The notes under the pieces are model-generated. The model was given only the letters and a program-made list of their open reading frames with translations, did no database searches and was not told the origin of the DNA. From contig NZ_CP065053.1 of assembly GCF_015689335.1 (NCBI RefSeq), positions 3,286,001 to 3,350,000 on the forward strand: a stretch of DNA of 64,000 nucleotides, written 5' to 3'. Below, piece by piece: positions 46,981-55,222 of this stretch; positions within the stretch are counted from its first letter, which is position 1, and the number at the start of each line of letters is the position of its first letter. The position numbers were made by a program, and so were the translations under genes. The stretch comes from Massilia antarctica (GTDB taxonomy: Bacteria > Pseudomonadota > Gammaproteobacteria > Burkholderiales > Burkholderiaceae_D).

Positions 46981-47805
46981 TCAGCCTTTGAGGGCTGCTT
47001 TCATCTTGGCCAGCGCCGCCTTGTTGAGCTGGCAGACGCGCGCGTCCGACAAATCGAGGACGGCGGCAACTTCCTTGTAGCTCAGTTCGAATTCGTAAAT
47101 CATCTGGATCACCCGCTGTTCGCGCTCGTCGAGGGCCATCAGGGCTTGTTCCAGGCTGCGCTTGACCATGAACTGCTCTTCCGGGCCGGGCGCGCTGTGG
47201 GCCCGTTCCGCAGCTTCCTGCAGCACTTCGTCAAAGCTCAGCAGCAGCTCGGCGCCATCGTCGAGCTGGTATTGCACATAGGCTTCCTGGGTCAGGCCCA
47301 GCGCGGAGGCCGCTTCCTGGTCGGTCGGCTCGCGCCCCAGGGAGCGGGTCAGGGCGCGCACCTGGTCGCGCATCTTGTGGCTGTCCTGGCGCACCGCGCG
47401 CGGGCGCCAATCCTGGCGGCGCAGCTCGTCGAGAATGGCGCCGCGGATGCGCAAGGAGGCGAAGCTGCCGAAACCGGCATCGGGCATGCCATAGCGGCGC
47501 AGCGCTTCGAGCAAACCCATCAGGCCGATCTGTTCCATGTCTTCGCGCCCCATCACGCCCGAGACCTGGGCATTCAACTGGCGCACGATGCGCTTGACCA
47601 GCGGCGCGTAGGCCACCAGCTGGCGCTGCTCTTCGCGGGCATCGAGCACGGGGGCGTACTCGGCCACTTGCGCGGCGCCGTAGCCGCTGGCGTGCTCGTC
47701 CGCGATGCCATGGGCTATGCCACGGGCTATGCCATGGGTGAGCGGATTGCCGCCCACGTAGCTGGCGGCGCTGCTGGAGTCGGTGTAATCGGCGTGATAG
47801 GCCAC
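46981..47805 (-). CDS. fliA: Flagellar sigma factor 28 (FliA/LafS type)
   Basis: 274 residues. After an unusual 60-residue leader with a GIARGIAHGIADEH repeat come region 2 (YAPLVKRIVRQL, REDMEQIGLMGLLEALRRYG, FGSFASLRIRGAILDELRRQ), region 3 and region 4 (ALDEREQRVIQMIYEFELSY, KEVAAVLDLSDARVCQLNKA). It should direct late flagellar genes such as flagellin and is the target of FlgM. The leader could be an over-extended start, but no later ATG fits region 1. Confidence 0.94.
   Translation of the reverse strand: MAYHADYTDSSSAASYVGGNPLTHGIARGIAHGIADEHASGYGAAQVAEYAPVLDAREEQRQLVAYAPLVKRIVRQLNAQVSGVMGREDMEQIGLMGLLEALRRYGMPDAGFGSFASLRIRGAILDELRRQDWRPRAVRQDSHKMRDQVRALTRSLGREPTDQEAASALGLTQEAYVQYQLDDGAELLLSFDEVLQEAAERAHSAPGPEEQFMVKRSLEQALMALDEREQRVIQMIYEFELSYKEVAAVLDLSDARVCQLNKAALAKMKAALKG
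47705..47740 (-). repeat. 12-base tandem repeat in the 5' part of fliA
   Basis: Three copies of ATGCCA(T/C)GGG(C/T)(T/G) on the plus strand encode the GIA-(R/H) run in the FliA leader. Confidence 0.85.
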
Positions 47806-47820
47806 AGGATTCCCGCTTCG

Positions 47821-48288
47821 CTATTCGATGATCAGTTTGCCGATCATGACTTCGGAGAACGGCTTTTCGAGCTTGTCCTTGTCATATGTCGCGGCGAACG
47901 TGTTGTTGAGCTGCTCGGCGTACTGCTCGACCGTCAGTTCCTGGGCCGCGCTCATGGTGTGCGCCGACAGGGCGCGCACGGCCACGCTGCGCAGCATCGG
48001 CAGGTCATCCTTGGTTTTCTTTTCCTGATCAAGCGTGGTCGACAGCACCAAATCGGTCGAAATGTAGTGGGCCTGGGTTTCGCCCGGGCTGCGGCGCAGC
48101 ATGACGATCACCTTGTCGAGCGAGACGTAGCGGGCCGGTTTTTTCGGATGCGCTTCCGGTTCCACGGCGGCGTGCTTGCCATCCTTGCCCGGCAGCGGCT
48201 GCTTGAAGTACAGGGCCGCACCGGCCGCGGCGGCGCCGAGGATGCCGATGACCACGAAGGCGACGATCAGCTTGGTGGTTTTTTTCAT
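47821..48288 (-). CDS. fliL: Flagellar basal-body protein FliL
   Basis: 155 residues: short cytoplasmic Lys-rich start, one membrane helix (about 8-28), and a periplasmic domain with YVSLDKVIVMLR and QNRKEKLKLP-type terminal DKLEKPFSEVMIGKLIIE. FliL associates with stators. It overlaps fliK by 4 bases. Confidence 0.9.
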   Translation of the reverse strand: MKKTTKLIVAFVVIGILGAAAAGAALYFKQPLPGKDGKHAAVEPEAHPKKPARYVSLDKVIVMLRRSPGETQAHYISTDLVLSTTLDQEKKTKDDLPMLRSVAVRALSAHTMSAAQELTVEQYAEQLNNTFAATYDKDKLEKPFSEVMIGKLIIE

Positions 48289-49634
48289 GCTGCGACCTCG
48301 CGGCCGGACAGGGAGAAGGTGGCGGACGGCTGGCCGGCTTCGGCCAGCGCGCGGCCAGGATCGTTTTCGCCGGGTTCACGCTCGGGCTGGCGCTGGCGCC
48401 CTTGCTGTTCGCCAAACGCGGCGCCGCTGCGCGGGGTGGCGGTAATGGTCACGGCGACATCGCTGAACTGGCGCTGGGCCAGGTCGGAACGCATGGCATC
48501 GCTGACACTGTTGAGCTGGCGCCGCACTTCGCTGTGGGTGGCGCTGATATTTACTTCCAGCACCCCACCGGCGGCGTGGCGGATCGCGATTTCGATGCGG
48601 CCCAGCTGCGGCGGGTCGAGGCGGATCACGGCCTGGTCGATGTTGCGGCCCAGTTGCAGCTGCAGGCGGTCGCCCAGGGCGTCGCGCAGGGGTTGCTGCC
48701 AGTCGGCCGGGTTGGCCGGCAGTTTTACGTCCAGCGGGGCGGCCATGGCGGCGTTGGGCGCGGCCAGGGCGTTGGCGCCATTCATGACATTGGCCGGGCC
48801 GGCGAGCGGCGTGTCGCTGCGCAGCACGGTGTCGGTGCTGGCGGCGAGCGGCTGGGCGCTGGCGGCGAGGCCGGTTTTCTGGGCGAGCGGCGCGGCTGGC
48901 GTGGCGCTGTCGGCGCTGCGCGCGGGGGCGCGCGGTGCCGGCGCGGCGGCCAGCGCTTGCGCGGGCAGGGCCGGCGCGGCCGCCACTGGCGTGCGGGCAT
49001 CGGCCACACGGCTGTCGCTGTCACTGGTACTGGCGGCGGCGCCGGTGGCATTGGTGCTGGCCGCTGGCGGCGCGCTGAAGGTGAACGAAACGGTGCTGGC
49101 AGGGGCGGCGGGCAGGGGGGCGGCGAACGGCGCGGCTGGCGCGGCCGGGGCCGGGGCCGGTGCGGCGGCCGTGCCGGCCGGGACGACCGGCGTGGCCGCT
49201 GCGGCAAAGCTGAGCGGGGCGCTGGCGGCGCCGAGCGGCGCGGCGCTGGCCACTGGCGCGGCCATGGCGGCAGGCCAGCTGGACGGCATCGGCATGGCCG
49301 GCGGCAAGACCATGCCGAGCGGCAGGGTCATGCTCATCGTCATCGCTGGTGTGCTCGTGTGCTCCGGGGTGGCGGCCGGCACGGCCGGCGCGGCGCTGTC
49401 GGGCAGCATGCCGGGATCGGCCAGGGCGTCGGCCTGGGCGGCGTCGGTGCCGACCTGGTCGCTGTCGGTGTCGGCGTCGGCAACGGCCGGCTCGGCGCCG
49501 ATATCGAACATCAGCCAGCTGGCGAACGGCGCGGCAGTGTCGCTGCCGGGGGTGACTGGCGCGGCGGCGGCGGGCAGGTCGGCACCGGGGGCGGCCGCGA
49601 CGGCGGGGGAAGGGGTCAGGTTAGCGAGCATCAT
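48285..49634 (-). CDS. fliK: Flagellar hook-length control protein FliK
   Basis: 449 residues. The first 300 are extremely Ala/Pro-rich, as expected of the secreted ruler part. The C-terminal domain (about 305-410) has LRDALGDRLQLQLGRNIDQA, VIRLDPPQLGRIEIAIRH and SEVRRQLNSVSDAMRSDL, the FliK substrate-switch signature. It ends hook growth by acting on FlhB, itself unusual here at its cleavage motif. Confidence 0.92.
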   Translation of the reverse strand: MMLANLTPSPAVAAAPGADLPAAAAPVTPGSDTAAPFASWLMFDIGAEPAVADADTDSDQVGTDAAQADALADPGMLPDSAAPAVPAATPEHTSTPAMTMSMTLPLGMVLPPAMPMPSSWPAAMAAPVASAAPLGAASAPLSFAAAATPVVPAGTAAAPAPAPAAPAAPFAAPLPAAPASTVSFTFSAPPAASTNATGAAASTSDSDSRVADARTPVAAAPALPAQALAAAPAPRAPARSADSATPAAPLAQKTGLAASAQPLAASTDTVLRSDTPLAGPANVMNGANALAAPNAAMAAPLDVKLPANPADWQQPLRDALGDRLQLQLGRNIDQAVIRLDPPQLGRIEIAIRHAAGGVLEVNISATHSEVRRQLNSVSDAMRSDLAQRQFSDVAVTITATPRSGAAFGEQQGRQRQPEREPGENDPGRALAEAGQPSATFSLSGREVAA

Positions 49635-49637
49635 GGT

Positions 49638-49955
49638 TTATGCCTGGTTACGTTCTATATCGGTTTCATTGTCGAGGGCGTAGGCGATAAACCCGGCTTT
49701 GTTCGCGTGCATCTCGTGCATTTGCGCTCCCAGCAGTTCCAGTTCGGCTTCGCACAGCTCGGCTGCCTTGTCGTGCTGGGCGCGCAGCGCTTCCAAGGCA
49801 CGTTTTTCCGCCGGGCTCCACGGGCCGCTGGCGGCCAGCACGCGCAGCTGGGCGCTCAGGGCGCCGACCGCGCGGTCGAGCGCAACCCAGTCGCGCGCAG
49901 CGCCGGCGCTGGCCAGGGCCGCCGTCAGGGCGTCGAGGGCGGCGCGCCTAGGCAT
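49638..49955 (-). CDS. fliT: FliT-like flagellar chaperone
   Basis: 105 residues, all-helical, starting MPRRAALDALTAALASAGAA and ending in a charged tail. Sequence similarity to FliT is weak; the call rests on size, helix content and position directly after fliS, which it overlaps by 8 bases, and before fliK, as lafD in Flag-2 loci. It would serve FliD. Confidence 0.7.
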   Translation of the reverse strand: MPRRAALDALTAALASAGAARDWVALDRAVGALSAQLRVLAASGPWSPAEKRALEALRAQHDKAAELCEAELELLGAQMHEMHANKAGFIAYALDNETDIERNQA

Positions 49956-50337
49956 TGCGCGCCTGCACGCCGAGCCAGCCCTGGCGGATCGTGCCGAGAA
50001 TCTCGACCACTTCGTCCAGCATCGCCGGGTCCATCTTGATGCCGGCCCCGTGCAGGCGGGCGGCGCAAAAGTCGTACAGTCTTGCCAGGTTTTCCACCAC
50101 GTCGCCACCTTGCTCGAAGTCCAGCGAGCTGGACAGTCCATTGATGATCTCGACACATTTGTCGATGCTGGCCGCCTTTTGCTCGTAGCGCTTGGCGACG
50201 AGGTGGGCGCGCGCGCGGGCCAGTTCGTCGAGCAAGCCATCGGTCAGCAGCAGGACCAGCTCGACCGGCGACGCACGCGCCGTCTGAGCATCAAGGTTAA
50301 CCGAGTGGTAGTCGCTGTAAGCGTCGGAATAGGACAT
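49948..50337 (-). CDS. fliS: Flagellin export chaperone FliS
   Basis: 129 residues. YHSVNLDAQTARASPVELVL and LLLTDGLLDELARARAHL with DFEQGGDVVENLARLYDF are the FliS pattern. FliS prevents early flagellin polymerisation, which shows that a flagellin must exist elsewhere. It is 15 bases after fliD. Confidence 0.94.
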   Translation of the reverse strand: MSYSDAYSDYHSVNLDAQTARASPVELVLLLTDGLLDELARARAHLVAKRYEQKAASIDKCVEIINGLSSSLDFEQGGDVVENLARLYDFCAARLHGAGIKMDPAMLDEVVEILGTIRQGWLGVQARNA

Positions 50338-50352
50338 CTTTTCCTCTCTTGA

Positions 50353-51738
50353 TTAGGATTTGTCGCCGAACAGTGCGTCGAACATGGAGCTGTTGGAAGC
50401 CATGCGGCTTTGCAGTGTTTGCAACTGTGTAAATTGCGTCAGATAGCGCTTGTAGGCGCTGTCGTACTGCTTGTCGAGCTGGTCCTGGCGCTTGGTCAGG
50501 GTGGTCTGCAATTTGGTGTTCTGTTCCAGACGCTGCTTGAGCTGGCCGTCGGTGATGCTGCTCCATTCCTTCAGGTAGCCGTCGAGATTGCCGGCGATGC
50601 CGCTGCTGCTGCCGTTGACGCTGCTGCCGATCAGGGTGTCGAGGCCTTTCGGCGACACCGCGAGCTGGCTGGTCAGGCGCGTTGTGTTCAGGGACAGGCT
50701 GCCGTCGCGGGTGGCCACGATGCCGTAGGCGGCCAGGCTGTCGGCGCCGTTGACGCCGCGCAGCATGCTGACCATGCGGGTTTGCAGCACGCGCACGCCG
50801 CCATCGTTGGCGAACACGCCCGGCGCGGCGCTCTTGGACGGGTCGCCCGGCGCCACCATGGTATCGATCACGCCCTTGAGCTTGTTGTAATCGTCGACGA
50901 ATTTCTGCACCTTGGCCACGGTGGCGGCGTTGTCGCTGGCGACCGTCAGGGTGACCGGCGTATCGCCCGGGGCCTGGGCCTTGGTAAAGGTCATGGTCAC
51001 GCCATCGACATTGGTGAACACGTTCGAGGCCTGGGTGATCGCGGTGCCGGTACCCTGGGCGCCGAGCCAGACCAGGGCATCCTGGCCAGTCACGACTTGC
51101 TTGGCGTTGAGGGGATCGTCGAGTGCGGCTTTCAGGCCGGCATTGTTGACCGCCGCGGTGTTGAGCGAAATATTGCCGGCCGCGCCAGTCGTTTTCGAGG
51201 TCAGCATCAGCTGGGTGACGCCATTGACGGTGACGATCGAGGCCGACACGCGGCCATTGTTGGTCGGCTCGGCATTGATGGCAGCGGCGATTTCGCGCGG
51301 GGTCAGGGTGGCGTTGCCATCGCTGTTGGCGGTCGCCAGGTTGACCGAAAAGCCGGGCGCGCCGCCCAGATCGATGCCCAGGGTGCCGCCATTGGCCGCG
51401 CTGTCGGCCAGGCCGTTGTAGGACACCTGGTTGGCGGTGGCGATGCGTTCGACAAAAAAGCTGTAGCTGCCGGCGGTGGCGTTCACACCGGCGCTGGCGG
51501 TGCCGATGGCCGTGTTGCTGAAGCTCGCGGCCTGGCTCAGCATGGTCTTGCCGGAGGTCAGCGACAGCAGGGAACTCTGGTAGCCCGAAATGGCCGAGCG
51601 CAAGGAGGTGAGGGCGGCGGCCGCGCTGCTGGCCTGCTTGGTCTGGGCGCTCAGGATGCTCTGGCGCGCCGAGGTGTAGTTGGTCGCCAGGCCGGCGGCG
51701 GTGGTGGCCGGATCGTAGGTGTTGCCAATGGTCGCCAT
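50353..51738 (-). CDS. fliD: Filament cap protein FliD
   Basis: 461 residues from MATIGNTYDPATTAAGLATN, with GGAG before it. Flagellin-hook IN modules (SYSFFVERIATANQVSYNG … NSDGNATLTPREIAAAINAE) are in the centre, and the C-terminal helices include LDKQYDSAYKRYLTQFTQLQ and MFDALFGDKS. It caps the filament tip and lets flagellin fold. Confidence 0.95.
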   Translation of the reverse strand: MATIGNTYDPATTAAGLATNYTSARQSILSAQTKQASSAAAALTSLRSAISGYQSSLLSLTSGKTMLSQAASFSNTAIGTASAGVNATAGSYSFFVERIATANQVSYNGLADSAANGGTLGIDLGGAPGFSVNLATANSDGNATLTPREIAAAINAEPTNNGRVSASIVTVNGVTQLMLTSKTTGAAGNISLNTAAVNNAGLKAALDDPLNAKQVVTGQDALVWLGAQGTGTAITQASNVFTNVDGVTMTFTKAQAPGDTPVTLTVASDNAATVAKVQKFVDDYNKLKGVIDTMVAPGDPSKSAAPGVFANDGGVRVLQTRMVSMLRGVNGADSLAAYGIVATRDGSLSLNTTRLTSQLAVSPKGLDTLIGSSVNGSSSGIAGNLDGYLKEWSSITDGQLKQRLEQNTKLQTTLTKRQDQLDKQYDSAYKRYLTQFTQLQTLQSRMASNSSMFDALFGDKS

Positions 51739-51766
51739 GGAGTTCTCCTGAGTGTCTAAGATGAAA

Positions 51767-52201
51767 TTACTTGCGGCCGGCCAGCCACGATTGCGTGGCC
51801 AGCTCGTCTTCGCGCTTGCGTTCGACCCGGTTCTGGGCCAGCGCCGCCACGCCTTTTTTCTGTTCCAGCACCTGGCCGAGCAGCTGGCGCTCGCTCCAGG
51901 CATCGTTCAGGGCGCGCTGCGACACGGCCATGGTCGCTTCATGCAGGCTCAGGTCGGTGCGATGGTTGTCGGCCAGGGCGATCACGGCCAGCTTGTACTG
52001 GCCGCAGTTCAGGGCCAGCGCCAGCGGCAGGGCGCCGCTGGCGCCGCTGCCGCTGGTCAGGCCGTCCAGGCGCGCCAGGTTGGCCTGGTAGCGCGCCCTG
52101 GTCGCTTGCTGGGCAGCCATATCGGCTTGCAGGCGGTCGACCTTGGTGCTGCGCAGGCGCACCAGGGTGTCCAGGCTGTCGATCGTGTTCTTGATGGTCA
52201 T
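51767..52201 (-). CDS. fliJ: Flagellar export protein FliJ
   Basis: 144 residues forming a long coiled coil (LDTLVRLRSTKVDRLQADMA … LGQVLEQKKGVAALAQNRVE). FliJ couples the FliI ATPase to the export gate. It overlaps fliI by 4 bases. Confidence 0.85.
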   Translation of the reverse strand: MTIKNTIDSLDTLVRLRSTKVDRLQADMAAQQATRARYQANLARLDGLTSGSGASGALPLALALNCGQYKLAVIALADNHRTDLSLHEATMAVSQRALNDAWSERQLLGQVLEQKKGVAALAQNRVERKREDELATQSWLAGRK

Positions 52202-53514
52202 GACATCATCGCTTCAAGTTGGGAAATGCATTCGGGCAAGGGCGCCGCTTCGCGCGTTCCCTGGCACAGGTAGGCGTCGATATGCGGTTCCAGGCGCACC
52301 GCGTGGTCGGTCACCGGATCGGCGCCCGGCACGTAGGCGCCCAGGGGAATCAGGTCGCGCACGCGGGCGTGGCGGGCCAGCGCGGCTTTCAGCTTGCGCG
52401 CCGCCAGCGCGTGCTGGGCCGGCACCACCTGGGCCATGCAGCGGCTGATGGAGGCGGCCACGTCGATGGCCGGGTAATGGCCGCGTTCGGCCAGTTCGCG
52501 GGTCAGCACGATGTGGCCGTCGAGAATTGCACGGGCCGTGTCGACCACCGGATCCTGCTGGTCGTCGCCTTCGGCCAGGACGGTGTAGATGGCGCTCATG
52601 CTGCCGTGTTCGTGCTCGCCGTTGCCGGCGCTTTCGACCAGCTGCGGCAGGGCCGAGAACACCGACGGCGGATAGCCGCGCGTGGCTGGCGGCTCGCCCA
52701 GCGCCAGCGCCACTTCGCGCAGCGCCATGGCGTAGCGGGTGAGGGAATCGACCAGCAGCAGCACGTTCAAGCCCTGGTCGCGGTAATGGGCGGCGATTGC
52801 GTGGCACAGTTCGGTTGCGCGGATGCGCATCAGCGGCGATTCGTCGGCCGGGGCGATCACCAGCACGGCTTTCTTCAAGCCCTCGGGGCCGAGCGACATG
52901 TCGACGAATTCGCGCACTTCGCGCGAGCGCTCGCCGATCAGGCCGACCACGACCACGTCGGCCACGGTCTGGCGGGTGATCAGGCCCAGCAGGACGGACT
53001 TGCCGACCCCGCTGCCGGCCATCAGGCCGACCCGTTGGCCCTTGCCGATGGTCAGCATGGAATTGATGGCGCGCACGCCCACGTCGAGCGGCTCGACCAC
53101 CGGTTGTTTTTTCAGCGGATTGATTTTCGGCGGCGTCATGTCCAGGCGATGCTCGCCGCCCAGGCGGCCCAGGCCGTCGATCGGCTCGCCCAGGCCATTG
53201 ACCATGCGCCCCAGCCACGAGGGGCCGATCTGCAGGGTGGCGGCGGTCGGGCTGGGCAGCACGCGGGCGCCCGTGGTCAGGCCGATGGCTTGCTTGAACG
53301 GCATCAGGAACGACAGGCGCTCGCGGAAACCGACCACCTGGGCATCGAGCCAATCGCCGTCCACCGTTTCGATGCGGCAGCGCTGGCCCGTGTGCAGGCG
53401 GCAGCCGGCCGATTCCAGCAGCAAGCCCGAGGCGCCGACCAGGCGCCCGGTCGGGATCGCGACCGGCACGTCGTCGAGTTCGACGGTGCGCAGGGAATCG
53501 GCCAGCTTACTCAT
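52198..53514 (-). CDS. fliI: Flagellum-specific ATPase FliI
   Basis: 438 residues. Walker A AGSGVGKS at 166-173, Walker B in NVLLLVDSLTRYAMALRE (near 254), and SVFSALPQLVESAGN near 290 match FliI/F1-beta-like ATPases. It energises the type III export with FliH and FliJ. It overlaps fliH by 4 bases. Confidence 0.97.
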   Translation of the reverse strand: MSKLADSLRTVELDDVPVAIPTGRLVGASGLLLESAGCRLHTGQRCRIETVDGDWLDAQVVGFRERLSFLMPFKQAIGLTTGARVLPSPTAATLQIGPSWLGRMVNGLGEPIDGLGRLGGEHRLDMTPPKINPLKKQPVVEPLDVGVRAINSMLTIGKGQRVGLMAGSGVGKSVLLGLITRQTVADVVVVGLIGERSREVREFVDMSLGPEGLKKAVLVIAPADESPLMRIRATELCHAIAAHYRDQGLNVLLLVDSLTRYAMALREVALALGEPPATRGYPPSVFSALPQLVESAGNGEHEHGSMSAIYTVLAEGDDQQDPVVDTARAILDGHIVLTRELAERGHYPAIDVAASISRCMAQVVPAQHALAARKLKAALARHARVRDLIPLGAYVPGADPVTDHAVRLEPHIDAYLCQGTREAAPLPECISQLEAMMS

Positions 53515-54197
53515 GCGTCCATCTCCTCGGCCACCCGTTCAGGGACCGCCAGCAACTGGGCGCTCACTTGCGTCATGCAGGCCGCCAGGCGGCCCTGGCA
53601 ACCGGCGTCGACTTCATTGTCGCCGGCGCGCACGCGGCATTCGCCCGCTTGCAGGGATGGGTCGGGCAGCAAGCTCCATTTGGCGGCGCGCACCGGATCG
53701 AGTTCGGTGATGCGCTTGAGTTCTTCCGGATTGAGGCACACTTCGATGCCGTCGCGGGTGGGCGGCATGGCGGCCAAGGCTTCGTCCACCAGCGCGAGCA
53801 ACTGGACCGGCTGCAACGCCAGTTCGGCGCGGATCACCTGGCGCGCCACCTTGCCGACCAGGTCGACGACTTCCTTGCGCTGGGCCGAACGGAATTCCTC
53901 GACCATCTGGCCGAGCTGGGCGAACATGCCGTCGAGCGGGCCGGCCAGCTCTTCGAAGCGGTCCTGCACCTGCTGCATGGCCTGGCGGCGGCCGGCGCTC
54001 TGGCCCTCGGCCAGTCCGGCGGCATAGCCTTCGGCGCTGCCGCGCGCCTGGCCGCTCTCGTAGCCCTCGCGCTGCCCCTGCTGGTAGCCTTCTTCGACCG
54101 CGTTCTGCCACTGGCCCGCGGCCTCGGCGGAATGGGCGGCACCGAGCGAATCGAGCTGCGACAGCGGCGGGAAATGATAGGGGCGAAATTGTTTCAT
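53511..54197 (-). CDS. fliH: Flagellar assembly protein FliH
   Basis: 228 residues from MKQFRPYHFPPLSQLD. The glycine-repeat helix (GYQQGQREGYESGQARGSAE, GYAAGLAEGQSAG, about 38-70) and the C-terminal domain (VARQVIRAELALQPVQLLAL) are typical. FliH binds and regulates FliI. It overlaps fliG by 4 bases. Confidence 0.93.
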   Translation of the reverse strand: MKQFRPYHFPPLSQLDSLGAAHSAEAAGQWQNAVEEGYQQGQREGYESGQARGSAEGYAAGLAEGQSAGRRQAMQQVQDRFEELAGPLDGMFAQLGQMVEEFRSAQRKEVVDLVGKVARQVIRAELALQPVQLLALVDEALAAMPPTRDGIEVCLNPEELKRITELDPVRAAKWSLLPDPSLQAGECRVRAGDNEVDAGCQGRLAACMTQVSAQLLAVPERVAEEMDA

Positions 54198-55222
54198 TCT
54201 ATGACAGCCTCGGCGAACAGTTGGACTTCGATCTCGCCGTTGTCGGCCAGTTGCTTGACGGTGGCCATGATGTCCTTGCGCGTCTGTTCGATGCGCGACA
54301 GTGGCACCGGACCTGCGCGGCGCAGCAGGTCGTCGAAGTTCTGGGCCTGGCGGCGCGGCATGGTGGTGAGGATCGCATCGCGGATCGCCGGTTCGGCGCC
54401 CTTGAGGGCGATCGCCCACTGTTCCAGCGGCACGTCGTCGAGAATGCGGGTGATCGTGGCCTCGGTCTGGCGCGACAGGATGAAAAAGTCATACATGCTC
54501 ATTTCGATTTCGGACACCACGTCCGGATCGTGGGCGCGCAGCAGTTCGACCATGCCGGCGCGGTTGCCCGGCAGCCGGTTGAGGATCTCGGCAACCTGGC
54601 GGATCCCTTCCACGCTGGCGCTCTGGGTATCGAGGGCGCCCAGGCAGCGGGTCACCAGCTCTTCCAGTTCGGTCAAGAGGTCGCGGTCGATTTCATCGAG
54701 CCGGGCCAGGTTCAGCAGCACCAGGTCGCGCCCTTCGAGCGGCAGGGCGTCGAGGATCTGGCCGGCCAGCGCGGGCGGCAGGAAGGCCAGGAATACCGCT
54801 TGCATCTGCACGTGCTCGTTGGCGACGTAATCGGCCAGCCATTTCGGCGAGGCCCACTGCAGGCGCGCCATCATCGGGCGGATCGCATCGCCATAGATGT
54901 TGTTGAGCACGCTATTGGCGATGTCGCTGCCGAGCGCCAGGTCGAGCGAGCGCTTCAGGTAGCTGCGCGAAGCGCCATGCACACCCGACTGCTGGCGGTA
55001 ATCGTCGAAAAAGGTTTGCATCGCCACGCGCACGGAATCGACCTTGATGCCGCTCATGCGCGACATCACTTGCGTCACTTCCAGCAATTCCTCGCGGTCG
55101 AGGCAGCGCAGGACGGCCGCGGCCGGCTCTTCGCCAATGCTCAACAGGACGATGGCGGCCTGTTCGACAGGGGTCAGTCCAGGCGCCTCTTCGGCGTCCA
55201 CGTTATTGTCCAGTTCGGCCAT
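54194..55222 (-). CDS. fliG: Motor switch protein FliG
   Basis: 342 residues with three armadillo-like domains; EQAAIVLLSIGEEPAAAVLR at the start, the linker EHVQMQAVFLAFLPP, and the C-terminal torque domain with the charged helix near 290 (PEPAIRDAILTTMPRRQAQN-type). It couples the stator to the rotor. It overlaps fliF by 20 bases. Confidence 0.96.
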   Translation of the reverse strand: MAELDNNVDAEEAPGLTPVEQAAIVLLSIGEEPAAAVLRCLDREELLEVTQVMSRMSGIKVDSVRVAMQTFFDDYRQQSGVHGASRSYLKRSLDLALGSDIANSVLNNIYGDAIRPMMARLQWASPKWLADYVANEHVQMQAVFLAFLPPALAGQILDALPLEGRDLVLLNLARLDEIDRDLLTELEELVTRCLGALDTQSASVEGIRQVAEILNRLPGNRAGMVELLRAHDPDVVSEIEMSMYDFFILSRQTEATITRILDDVPLEQWAIALKGAEPAIRDAILTTMPRRQAQNFDDLLRRAGPVPLSRIEQTRKDIMATVKQLADNGEIEVQLFAEAVIE

